NCBI RefSeq assembly: GCF_016458305.1
Contig: NZ_JAEMHL010000003.1
Coordinates: 62,001-126,000 of the forward strand
DNA from: Geomonas anaerohicana
Lineage (GTDB): Bacteria > Desulfobacterota > Desulfuromonadia > Geobacterales > Geobacteraceae
DNA length: 64,000 bases
Direction of reading: 5' to 3'
Part shown: in pieces, positions 43,751 to 51,221 of the stretch
Numbering within the stretch: position 1 is the stretch's first letter
Layout of the letters: each line of letters opens with the position of its first letter
Made by a program: the position numbers and the translations under genes
Notes under the pieces: generated by a model
Seen by the model: the letters and a program-made list of their open reading frames with translations, nothing else
What the model was told of the DNA's origin: nothing
Databases searched by the model: none

Positions 43751-44452
43751 ATGCCTTCAAACGAACTTAACGATCCGCCCGCCTCCTACAAGCCTGAAGG
43801 GACCGCCCTCACCCCCTACCAGAAGGCACAGGAGGAGTGGGACAACCGCATCGGCTCCGCCCGGGTCCAGGCGAAAAACTGGCGCATCATGGCCCTTTCC
43901 CTCGCCGGGATCTGCGCCCTCCTTACCGGCGGCCTTATCTTCCAGTCCGCCAAGTCCAAGGTGGTCCCATACGTAGTCCAGGTAAACGGGGACGGCCTGG
44001 TGCAGGCCGCAGGGCCGGCAACGCGGACCAACTACACGCCGAACCGGGCCGTGCTGCAGTATTTCCTCTCCCAGTTCGTCACCTACGTCCGCTCGGTCCC
44101 CCTTGACCCGGTGGTGGCCAAGGAGCGCTGGCTCTCCGCCTACGGCTACCTGCGCCAGAGCGCCGCCAACACCCTGAACGAGATTGCGCAGAAGGAGCAG
44201 CCCCTGCAGAAGGTCGGGCAGGAGACGGTCGCGGTGCAGATCAAGAGCGTGGTGCCGCTTTCCGGCGACACCTACCAGGTGCGTTGGGAGGAAAACTGTT
44301 TCAGCAAGGAGGGGGCCAGCACCGGTATCCGAAACATGACCGGGCTGTTCACGGTGGAGGTTTCCCCTCCAACGGACGAAGCGATGCTGAAGCTGAACCC
44401 GCTTGGCCTTTACATCAAACACTTCAGCTGGTCCCAGGAGGTCGCCAAATGA
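43751..44452 (+). CDS. trbF: TrbF/VirB8 inner-membrane assembly factor
   Basis: This 233-residue protein has a cytoplasmic N-terminus, one membrane segment (IMALSLAGICALLTGGLIF, about 46-64) and a periplasmic VirB8-like domain with FVTYVRSVPLDPVVAKERW and YQVRWEE. VirB8 proteins nucleate channel assembly. It overlaps trbG by four bases. Confidence 0.92.
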   Translation: MPSNELNDPPASYKPEGTALTPYQKAQEEWDNRIGSARVQAKNWRIMALSLAGICALLTGGLIFQSAKSKVVPYVVQVNGDGLVQAAGPATRTNYTPNRAVLQYFLSQFVTYVRSVPLDPVVAKERWLSAYGYLRQSAANTLNEIAQKEQPLQKVGQETVAVQIKSVVPLSGDTYQVRWEENCFSKEGASTGIRNMTGLFTVEVSPPTDEAMLKLNPLGLYIKHFSWSQEVAK

Positions 44453-45483
44453 AACGGATGCTGTCGGCCTTCTTGCTGGTCCTCCTCCCTGCCACCCTGC
44501 TGGCCGGCCCTCCTCCGGCCCGGACCGACGTGGTCCCAGCGATCCCCGGCACGGCCCCGGTGCAGCCATCCCCTCCGCAGACGGTTCCGCAGCCCCAGGC
44601 TCAGGCGGAAGCGCCGCAGCCGGTCCAGCCCAAGGGCATCCGTATCAAGAAACAGCAGGCGAAGAAGCCGGTGAGAAAAGAGGGATTGAGCGACCGCCAG
44701 ATCGTGGAACACCGGGTCAAGCAATCGGTGCAACGCCCGGTGAACGCGATGTCCGTGGAGAGTAAGACCATCTATTCTTACGTCCCCGACGCAATCTACA
44801 TGATCTACGCCGCGCTGAACCACGTGGTGGACATCCAGCTGCAACCGGGGGAAAGGCTGACCGGGAAAATCGTCGCCGGAGACACCTTCCGCTGGGAGGT
44901 GGGGACCGTCGAGGACGGGTCCGGCAGCAACGTCACCACCCACGTCCTGATCAAGCCCAAGCAGGCGGGGATCGAAACCAATTTTCTCATTGTCACCGAC
45001 CGCCACTCCTATCGCCTCTATGCCCAGAGCAACGATGATTTCTTCATCCCGACCGTAGGCTGGTCCTATTCCGACGAGGAGATGACCACCAAATCGGCGC
45101 AGATCCGGAAAGAGCAGCAGCGCCTGGACGGCATGGTGGCCGCCCCCGCGATCATAGCGGCAAATCTCAACTTCAAGTACAAGATCAAGGCTGACAGAAA
45201 GTACCCCTGGGTGCCGCTCAGGGCCTTCGATGACGGGAGCAAGACCTACATCCAGATGTCCCCCGAGATGAAAAGCAGCGAGGCTCCCGTTCTCTTCATC
45301 AAGGACGGCAAGAAGCTGAACCTGGTGAACTACCGCATCAAGGGGGACTACTTCATCGTGGACCGCCTCTTCGAGGAGGGGGAACTCAGAAGCGGGAAGA
45401 AGGACAGGGTCCGAATCATCCGGCAGACCCCATGGTTCTCCTCTGGCAACAACTATCCTGAATCGGGGAAGGGTGGGCGCTGA
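44449..45483 (+). CDS. trbG: TrbG/VirB9 outer-membrane core protein
   Basis: The ATG at 44449 overlaps the trbF stop. A signal peptide (about 1-20, LLA-GP) and a Pro-rich linker precede the VirB9 domain, with PDAIYMIYAALNHVVDIQLQ, THVLIKPKQAG and the C-terminal VDRLFEEGELR. Together with VirB7 and VirB10 it forms the outer-membrane core ring. Total length is 344 residues. Confidence 0.92.
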   Translation: MKRMLSAFLLVLLPATLLAGPPPARTDVVPAIPGTAPVQPSPPQTVPQPQAQAEAPQPVQPKGIRIKKQQAKKPVRKEGLSDRQIVEHRVKQSVQRPVNAMSVESKTIYSYVPDAIYMIYAALNHVVDIQLQPGERLTGKIVAGDTFRWEVGTVEDGSGSNVTTHVLIKPKQAGIETNFLIVTDRHSYRLYAQSNDDFFIPTVGWSYSDEEMTTKSAQIRKEQQRLDGMVAAPAIIAANLNFKYKIKADRKYPWVPLRAFDDGSKTYIQMSPEMKSSEAPVLFIKDGKKLNLVNYRIKGDYFIVDRLFEEGELRSGKKDRVRIIRQTPWFSSGNNYPESGKGGR

Positions 45484-45499
45484 AGGAGGATGCAAGCCT

Positions 45500-46738
45500 A
45501 TGGTATGGATAAGAGCAAAAGCGGAACCGGAGCAGGATTCCCCGTTGAAAACGCCGCGGACCGTGGTGACCAGATTCAACCGGCGCATGATCTTCGTTCT
45601 GGCCGTGGTGATCACCGTGATCATCACGGCAGCCGTGGTCGCCAGTTTCTCGCCGAAGAAGATGGCCCAGGGGGAGGAGAAGAAGTCTGGGCAAAAGCTG
45701 GAACAGGCTCCGACCTCTCCTGGCCTACCCGATCCGATGGTCACCGCACCGGGTAGCTACGACAAGATCCCCAAGGCAAGAAGCGCGTCAGGAGGAGTCC
45801 CTTCGCCCAGAAAACCGGCGGAAGCAGCCGCCGAAGCCGCAGCTGGCGACCCTCCCCAGCCGGTGTCTCCGGCCTATACAGTCACACCGCCGGGCCAGCT
45901 TGCCGAGAACCAGACACAAAAGGATAAAGTGACCGCGATCAACTCCCCGGTGACTTTCGGCCAAGGCGAGATCCCACAGCCGCAGGCAAGGGCAGAGGAG
46001 CCCCATCTTCCCGTGGCGGTGCCTCATTTCACACCTACGTTCCAGCCAGGGGAACGGCTACCCCCTGACGACCAGAACATGCAGGGGGAGAAGCGGGACT
46101 TTTCCCGGGAGCGGCAGCAGGACCTGCCGTACCTGAAGTCCACCCTGATGGCCCCCATCTCGCAGTACGAGATCAAGGCCGGGACCATCCTTCCCGCTAC
46201 CTTGATCACCGGGATCAACTCCGATCTTCCGGGGCAGATCGTGGCTCAGATGAGGGAAAACGTCTTCGACACCGTGACCGGGAACTACCTCCTGGTCCCG
46301 CAGGGGACCAGGCTCATCGGCGAGTACGACTCCAAGGTAGCCTTCGGCCAGGAACGGGTCTTGGTGGTCTGGACGCGGCTTGTCATGCCCAACGGCGAAT
46401 CGGTCAACCTCGAGGGAATGCCCGGAACCGACCTCTCCGGCTACGCCGGGATGACCGGCCGGGTGAACAACCACTACGGCAAGCTGGTCACCGGCGTGGT
46501 GCTGGGGAGCGTCATCGGCGCCGGCGCCCAGGTCGCTGTGGGAGGGCAGGGCGCACCCAACGTCCCCCCAACCTTCGGCAACCTCGCCGTATCCGGGGCG
46601 GCCCAGAACATCAATCAGGCCGCCCAGCAGCACACCAACAAGGTCCTCAACATGCAGCCCAGCATCGAGGTCTCCCCCGGAGACAAGATCAACGTCTTCG
46701 TCACCAAGGATATGATCCTCAAACCCTTCACCGAGTAG
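45500..46738 (+). CDS. trbI: TrbI/VirB10 core scaffold protein
   Basis: The 412-residue protein has a cytoplasmic N-terminus, a membrane segment (MIFVLAVVITVIITAAVVAS, about 25-45), a Pro-rich periplasmic linker and a VirB10 domain with YEIKAGTILPATLITGINSD, LLVPQGTRLIGEYDS and GYAGMTGRVNNHYG. VirB10 spans both membranes and relays ATP energy. The start follows GAAGGAGG at a somewhat long spacing; a competing ATG in another frame at 45490 gives no domain. Confidence 0.93.
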   Translation: MVWIRAKAEPEQDSPLKTPRTVVTRFNRRMIFVLAVVITVIITAAVVASFSPKKMAQGEEKKSGQKLEQAPTSPGLPDPMVTAPGSYDKIPKARSASGGVPSPRKPAEAAAEAAAGDPPQPVSPAYTVTPPGQLAENQTQKDKVTAINSPVTFGQGEIPQPQARAEEPHLPVAVPHFTPTFQPGERLPPDDQNMQGEKRDFSRERQQDLPYLKSTLMAPISQYEIKAGTILPATLITGINSDLPGQIVAQMRENVFDTVTGNYLLVPQGTRLIGEYDSKVAFGQERVLVVWTRLVMPNGESVNLEGMPGTDLSGYAGMTGRVNNHYGKLVTGVVLGSVIGAGAQVAVGGQGAPNVPPTFGNLAVSGAAQNINQAAQQHTNKVLNMQPSIEVSPGDKINVFVTKDMILKPFTE

Positions 46739-46744
46739 GAGGAG

Positions 46745-47071
46745 ATGACCATGAAAAAGAACCCTGCTGAGACTACAGAGCTGAGAATCAGGCCACTTCC
46801 CACTCCCCCCGAAAAACAGAAGATGTCCTTCAAGTTGCCGCTTCCGACTTTGTCCAAGTTCGAGGCCTATCTCGCTGCCTATTCAGATTTTTATGGGGTT
46901 GAACCGGACCGTGACTTCATCGTCGACCGGATCTTCACCAGCTTTTTCGAATCAGACCATGCCTTCAACGCCTACTTGAAAAGGGAGGTGCAGCCTCCCG
47001 AAAAGAAGAAGGACAAGAAAACGGCACTGGGGGGCGAGAATGCCGTCTTGGGAGAGTCGGCCCAGATCTGA
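46745..47071 (+). CDS. DUF2274-like protein following trbI
   Basis: A 108-residue protein immediately after trbI, with PTLSKFEAYLAAYSDFYG in the middle and a basic tail. Small DUF2274 proteins are commonly encoded right after trbI in Trb-type elements, which supports the assignment by position and size. The fold may be ribbon-helix-helix-like. Function is unknown. ATG codons at 46745 and 46751 both follow TAGGAGGAG. Confidence 0.65.
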   Translation: MTMKKNPAETTELRIRPLPTPPEKQKMSFKLPLPTLSKFEAYLAAYSDFYGVEPDRDFIVDRIFTSFFESDHAFNAYLKREVQPPEKKKDKKTALGGENAVLGESAQI

Positions 47072-47109
47072 CAGGGGCCAACCCGTGAGCATTGGCCTTG
47101 GAGGTCACT

Positions 47110-47877
47110 ATGAAAATGGTTGCCGCCGTTATGGTGCTCGCCAGTCTGATACTGGCAGATACTGTCCATGCAACCCCCTCAACTCAGATCTGGATTCCCT
47201 CCCCGGACGTGCAAGCCTTCCTGGTCGGGCACATCGGCGTGGACAACTACTTTCGCAGGGGGGGGAATGGCTCCGGTGAGCGTGATCCCAACATCCTCGA
47301 TGTCGGCCTCACCGTAGGGCTGCTCCCCTTTGAGAAGCTACAGTTGGAGGTCGGCGCGGATTATCTCGCCGTTGCGGGAGATCCCAATGACCGCTATCCC
47401 TGGAGCGGCAACGCCAAGCTCGGGATCAGGGAAGAGTCTCTTTTCCCCTTTTCCCCAGCCGTCGCTGGCGGCATCTACAACACCGGAAAGGCGCGAAAGG
47501 CCACCGACGGCAACCTCTCCTTCGTCCGGTCCGGGCAGAATATCGTGTATGGCCTGGCAGCGAAAACCCTCCCAGGACCAGGCTTCTCCCTGGGGCGCTT
47601 CTCCGGCGGCTACTATCACGGCAGCAAGAAGGCACTGGTGCCGGACAACAAGGGGCTCCTGCTTTCCTGGGACAGGACGATTACTGAGCTCACTGAAAAA
47701 CTGTGGGTGGCGGTGGACTACATGGGAGGGGAGAACGTGAACGGTGCCTTGAGCTTCGGGGCCGCCTGGAGATTCAACCGCAACGTCTCCCTCCTTTTGG
47801 GCTACGACAAGTTCAGACGTTCCGAATTGTCCGGGGAGGACACCTTCACCGTGCAGCTTGACTTGGATTTCCCGTAG
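47110..47877 (+). CDS. Putative outer-membrane beta-barrel protein
   Basis: The start at 47110 follows TTGGAGGTC. A signal peptide (about 1-22, VHA-TP) precedes a 233-residue body with alternating hydrophobic and aromatic residues, such as LQLEVGADYLAV and GALSFGAAWRFNRNVSLLLG, and it ends LDLDFP. This is typical of a small outer-membrane barrel. It ends the conjugation operon, so it may help pilus or mating-pair contact (inference). Confidence 0.7.
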   Translation: MKMVAAVMVLASLILADTVHATPSTQIWIPSPDVQAFLVGHIGVDNYFRRGGNGSGERDPNILDVGLTVGLLPFEKLQLEVGADYLAVAGDPNDRYPWSGNAKLGIREESLFPFSPAVAGGIYNTGKARKATDGNLSFVRSGQNIVYGLAAKTLPGPGFSLGRFSGGYYHGSKKALVPDNKGLLLSWDRTITELTEKLWVAVDYMGGENVNGALSFGAAWRFNRNVSLLLGYDKFRRSELSGEDTFTVQLDLDFP

Positions 47878-48336
47878 AGACGGTAGGCGGTTACGCCTAA
47901 GTGGAGAAGGCCAGAATGAGAGGGAGGGGACAATGGGCGTAAATAATGGAGCGGAACTCTAATTTCAGTCCTACGTTGAGTGTTTTCTACGTTAGATAGC
48001 GATGTGTCGTGAATAATTAAAAGGAATTTTCCACTGAGACTGTGGATAAATCTTCTGAGCCTGTGGATATCGGGTGTACTTTGTTCGTCTTTCTCATAAC
48101 TTTAACAAATTGCCCGCATAATGCGCATGCATGTAACTAGCTGAAATAGCGTGTCAATGGGAAATATAAATGCTGTTTCGCGTTATAAGTGTGGAAAAGA
48201 AAAACATGACCTGCTGCCGAAAACAGTTGAGTGGATAAAGCTAGGGTAATGCTGGTTTGCGACAGAAAAACACCAATCCTTCCTTTGCAGAAGATCGGTG
48301 AGGGCAGGGCCGCTAGTTCTGGCGGGTGGTTCACGA
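47878..48336. other. AT-rich intergenic region with DnaA-box-like sites
   Basis: After the operon a TAGGCG/CGCCTA hairpin (47884-47899) occurs without a T run. The following 300 bases are AT-rich. TGTGGATAA (48041-48049) is an exact match to the reverse complement of the DnaA box and TGTGGATAT (48062-48070) is one base off; a weaker AGTGGATAA lies near 48232. No gene is supported here. Confidence 0.5.
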
Positions 48337-48657
48337 TCACAGGCCGGAGTAACAGGCGTATGCTTTATCCAGCGCCCATAGCACCACGAGCATCTCTTCG
48401 AGTTCCTGTGAGACACGGTCCAGCGTATGCCCCAACAACTTCGTATCCGGGATGCTTGCAAACATTGCTTCCAGGTTTTCAAATGCAGCGAGGGTGCACT
48501 GCCTATGTCGGCAACTCCTCAGATTGTGGTCCTTCAAAAGAAGTCTCTTTATCTGGACGAGCTGGAACTCTAGCTTGAGCTTGTCGCTTTGAGGCATGGT
48601 GAAGGCTCGGAGCATTTCCGAGCATCTTTGTACAACTTCGTATCTGGTACCTGGCAT
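48337..48657 (-). CDS. Small helical protein, intact paralogue of the frameshifted gene at 22653
   Basis: The ATG at 48657 follows AAAGGAAAG. The 106-residue protein is helical and amphipathic (KLKLEFQLVQIKRLLLKDH and LGHTLDRVSQELEEMLVVLW) with cysteines in LRSCRHRQC. A frameshifted relative lies at 22653-23020. Both lie beside intergenic repeats. Function is unknown; a small regulator or exclusion-type protein is possible but not supported. Confidence 0.65.
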   Translation of the reverse strand: MPGTRYEVVQRCSEMLRAFTMPQSDKLKLEFQLVQIKRLLLKDHNLRSCRHRQCTLAAFENLEAMFASIPDTKLLGHTLDRVSQELEEMLVVLWALDKAYACYSGL

Positions 48658-49171
48658 GGCTTTCCTTTCAGTCATGGTTGTGGCTGGTCCGTCTGGGGCA
48701 GAGAGTCGGAACGCGAAGCCCCCCATCAACTTCGATAGGGGGCTTCTACTACACAAACCAAGGAGGTTGTTGTGTATCATGTTAGGCTGCTAATGTAAAT
48801 AAAATAATTTTAAACCTGGGGCGGATGGCGGAAACAATATTTAGTTCATTATGCTGAACCTGCAAAACGAAAGGCCCCGCCCCCCTCGCATGCCGCACTG
48901 GGATTCGGAGCCTTCGCCGGGAGATGGAGAAACCTCCCACGAGAAAAGTATGCCGCCGACTCTGAAGAAAACAAGGGCAGCTGCCCGCCAGGCAGCCGGT
49001 GCGCCGGTGACACCCCGGCACACAAAGGTCACTTGTTCTTAGGGCAAGCGGGGGATTCTCCCCCGGTCCGCAGCCGCCTTTGCCTCCTGATGTTTTCCTT
49101 CAACAGCCGGATCTGTAAGTGGTCCGGAGCCGCTGAAACCAAGGGGGCTATTTGCAACGAGGAGATCCCGC
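48658..49171. other. Intergenic, possible decayed repeat copy
   Basis: No supported gene occurs here. The segment around 48985-49015 (CCGCCAGGCAGCCGG) resembles the GGCAGG-CAGCCGG part of the dispersed repeat's right module but lacks the hairpin, so it may be a decayed copy. A GGGGGATTCTCCCCC inverted repeat lies near 49048-49062. Confidence 0.4.
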
Positions 49172-49423
49172 ATGGATAACGACAAACTGATCAGGCGTAA
49201 GCAGGTCCTGGATCTCATAGGGCTCAGTCATTCGACGCAGTGGCGGTTGGAGAGGGCGGGGCGGTTCCCGGCCCGGGTGCGACTAAGCAGTGGTTCGGTC
49301 GGCTGGCACCTCGCGGAGGTGGAGGAGTGGGTACGGGAGCGTGAGCGGGTTTCGGTCGCGAGCGACATCACATCATTGCAGGGAGGTGAGCCGGGTTCCG
49401 TCCTGCCTCACAGGAAAGGGTAA
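49172..49423 (+). CDS. AlpA-type helix-turn-helix protein, possible excisionase or regulator
   Basis: The 83-residue protein matches the MerR-like/AlpA HTH pattern: KLIRRKQVLDLIGLSHSTQW, then RLERAGRFPARVRLSSGSVG and WHLAEVEEWVRERE. AlpA proteins activate integrase or act as excisionase-like factors in islands. Its place next to the tRNA-Cys end of the element supports that role. No integrase gene is adjacent. Confidence 0.85.
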   Translation: MDNDKLIRRKQVLDLIGLSHSTQWRLERAGRFPARVRLSSGSVGWHLAEVEEWVRERERVSVASDITSLQGGEPGSVLPHRKG

Positions 49424-49431
49424 GAATTTTT

Positions 49432-49478
49432 TTGCAGCGATGGGAGAGGGAATTTATTGCAGCGATTATTACAGCGAT
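49432..49478. repeat. Short direct repeats near the element end
   Basis: TTGCAGCGAT occurs at 49432-49441 and 49457-49466, and TTACAGCGAT at 49469-49478. The spacings are 25 and 12 bases. They lie between the AlpA-like gene and the tRNA-Cys terminator, where recombinase or excisionase arm sites would be expected. Function is inferred from position only. Confidence 0.6.
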
Positions 49479-49480
49479 AG

Positions 49481-49518
49481 AAAAAGGGGCTTACAGTGAG
49501 TAACCGTAAGCCCCTTTT
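49481..49518 (-). terminator. Terminator after tRNA-Cys
   Basis: A stem of AAAAGGGGCTTAC with GTAAGCCCCTTTT around an 11-base loop. On the minus strand it is followed by T residues and lies just after the tRNA; it is nearly symmetric, so it could work in both directions. Confidence 0.85.
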
Positions 49519-49523
49519 ATTAT

Positions 49524-49598
49524 TGGAGGCGGCAATCGGATTTGAACCGATGAATGAAGGATTTGCAGTCCTTTGCCTTACCACTTGGCCATGCCGCC
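49524..49598 (-). tRNA. tRNA-Cys (GCA anticodon)
   Basis: The 75-base tRNA folds into a cloverleaf: acceptor GGCGGCA/TGCCGCC, anticodon loop CTGCAAA with anticodon GCA, T-loop GGTTCAAATCC and a genome-encoded CCA end (49526-49524). It is the only tRNA in the window. Its 3' end faces the accessory DNA, the usual arrangement where an integrative element has inserted at a tRNA 3' end. The second copy of the attachment core is not in the window. Confidence 0.95.
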
Positions 49599-49658
49599 TT
49601 GTACATCGAAGGAGCCCAGTTTATAACCTGATTCCCTTGTCTGTGTCAATGAGAAATT

Positions 49659-50249
49659 TTACTTGGCGATCACTCTCACAAATTTGCTCAGGTAATCGAC
49701 GCCGCTCCAGATGGTTATGATTGTTGCTATCCACAAATAGAACATGCCGACGTTATGCATGTTGACTACCAAGAGCGGATGATCGATCCCGAAGAACCAG
49801 TGGTAGTCATAGTGCAGCAGCAATCCGATGATGGCGACCAGCTGGAAGATGGTCTTGAACTTGCCCAGGTTGCTGGCGGCGATGACGATCCCCTCGGTGG
49901 AGGCGATGCCGCGCAGACCGGTGATGATCATCTCGCGCCCGAGGATCACCAGCACCATCCAGGCGGGGACGCGGTCGAAGGGAAGGATCATGATCAGCGC
50001 GGCCATGACGATCAGCTTGTCGGCGATCGGGTCCAGGAACTTGCCGAACACGGTGACGATACCCATCTTCCTGGCAAGATACCCGTCCAGCCAGTCGGTT
50101 ACCGACGCGGCGGCGAACAGCGCCGCGGCCCAGAAACCGGGCTCGCGCTCGGGCGAGAGCAAAAGGACGCACAGAAGCGGGATGGCCGCTATGCGCAACA
50201 TGGTCAGGATGTTCGGGAGATTCATGATCTGGGCTTGGGTGGAGGGCAT
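49659..50249 (-). CDS. pgsA: CDP-diacylglycerol-glycerol-3-phosphate phosphatidyltransferase
   Basis: The membrane enzyme makes phosphatidylglycerol phosphate. The CDP-alcohol transferase signature DG-x2-AR-x8-G-x3-D-x3-D is complete in DWLDGYLARK and GKFLDPIADK. The family-typical N-terminus MNLPNILTMLR begins at 50225, while the frame extends to 50249 (MPSTQAQI). Both starts are possible. It has about five hydrophobic segments. It marks the start of the chromosomal core. Confidence 0.95.
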   Translation of the reverse strand: MPSTQAQIMNLPNILTMLRIAAIPLLCVLLLSPEREPGFWAAALFAAASVTDWLDGYLARKMGIVTVFGKFLDPIADKLIVMAALIMILPFDRVPAWMVLVILGREMIITGLRGIASTEGIVIAASNLGKFKTIFQLVAIIGLLLHYDYHWFFGIDHPLLVVNMHNVGMFYLWIATIITIWSGVDYLSKFVRVIAK

Positions 50250-50263
50250 GCTTGGCCTTTGCG

Positions 50264-50878
50264 CTATCTATAGCTGTTCCGGTAACTGAGTACCTTGGAC
50301 ACGTAGGTTTGGGTTTCGGGATAGGGGGGAATGCCGCCGTACTTGGCAACGGCATTGAGCCCGCAGTTGTAAGCGGCGACGGCCAGCGACTCGTTCCCCT
50401 TGAAGGTGTCCAGAAGGAACCTCAGGTAACGCACACCGCCGCGGATGTTGTCGGACGGGTTGAAGGAGTCGGCAACCTTCAGCCCCTGGGCCGTCTTGGG
50501 CATGAGCTGCATCAGCCCCTGGGCGCCCTTGGGGGACACGGCGCTCGGGTTGTAGCCGCTCTCGGCATGGATCACCGCCTTCACCAGGGAGCTGTCGACG
50601 CCGAACTCGCGCGAGCAGGAACTGATGATGGGTTCGAACTCGGCGGGGTTGCGGGCATAGCCGGAAAGCTTGAAGGCGGTTCTCAGCCGCTTGTCCTTCT
50701 TTATGTCGCGCATGAAGATCTTGAAACGCTTGTCGGTGGGGGCGTCGGTGAAGTGAACGGTTCCGTCGGGATCTTCGTACTTATATATATCGGCGCGCGC
50801 CGGTGCCGGGGTGCACCACGACAGCGCGGCCAGGGTCAGGATGGCTGCCAGGGAAAGTCGGTGTGACGTTAAGCGCAT
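50264..50878 (-). CDS. Periplasmic lytic transglycosylase with DUF4124-like N-terminus
   Basis: The start at 50878 follows AAAAGGAAG. A signal peptide (about 1-29, ARA-DI) precedes a DUF4124-type segment (YKYEDPDGTVHFTDAPTDKR) and an SLT domain with catalytic Glu in AVIHAESGYNPSAVSPKGAQ, then GLMQLMPKTA and AVAAYNCG. It cleaves peptidoglycan. It is upstream of pgsA on the same strand, separated by 14 bases. Confidence 0.92.
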   Translation of the reverse strand: MRLTSHRLSLAAILTLAALSWCTPAPARADIYKYEDPDGTVHFTDAPTDKRFKIFMRDIKKDKRLRTAFKLSGYARNPAEFEPIISSCSREFGVDSSLVKAVIHAESGYNPSAVSPKGAQGLMQLMPKTAQGLKVADSFNPSDNIRGGVRYLRFLLDTFKGNESLAVAAYNCGLNAVAKYGGIPPYPETQTYVSKVLSYRNSYR

Positions 50879-50989
50879 GGGCTTCCTTTTTAATGGGACA
50901 GGGAATTCTGCCATCGAAATATATAGACCAATAAGCATGATAATTCAAGGTCTAATGTGACCTTGGCGGCCTCTAACCCGTCAAAAGTC

Positions 50990-51018
50990 TTGACAAAAAT
51001 CTCGCTGGGATCAATAAT
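50990..51018 (+). promoter_or_regulatory. Sigma-70 promoter for nadB with a long leader
   Basis: TTGACA (50990-50995) and AATAAT (51013-51018) are separated by 17 bases. The distance to the nadB start is about 200 bases, leaving an unusually long leader rich in possible stems. Confidence 0.6.
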
Positions 51019-51221
51019 TTGCGGGTTTTCCCGAGCCGGTTACGCGAAGAACGCAAGGTACCCGCGACGCACACCAAGAAATCTCCTTTGAGGGCACAGG
51101 CCCGAACGTTGCCGCCATGACCCCCTGAGTCTTTCCTGAAGTACTCGCGACTGCTGCACGGCTTCGTCTCATACTTTCGGTCTCAAGAAACGCCTAATCC
51201 AGCTTATCGGGGGGTAGTTTG

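Noticed and set aside
44410-45744. 444-codon minus-strand frame opposite trbG and trbI
   Set aside because: Shadow of GC-rich codon use; the plus-strand genes have clear VirB9/VirB10 domains and coupled starts.
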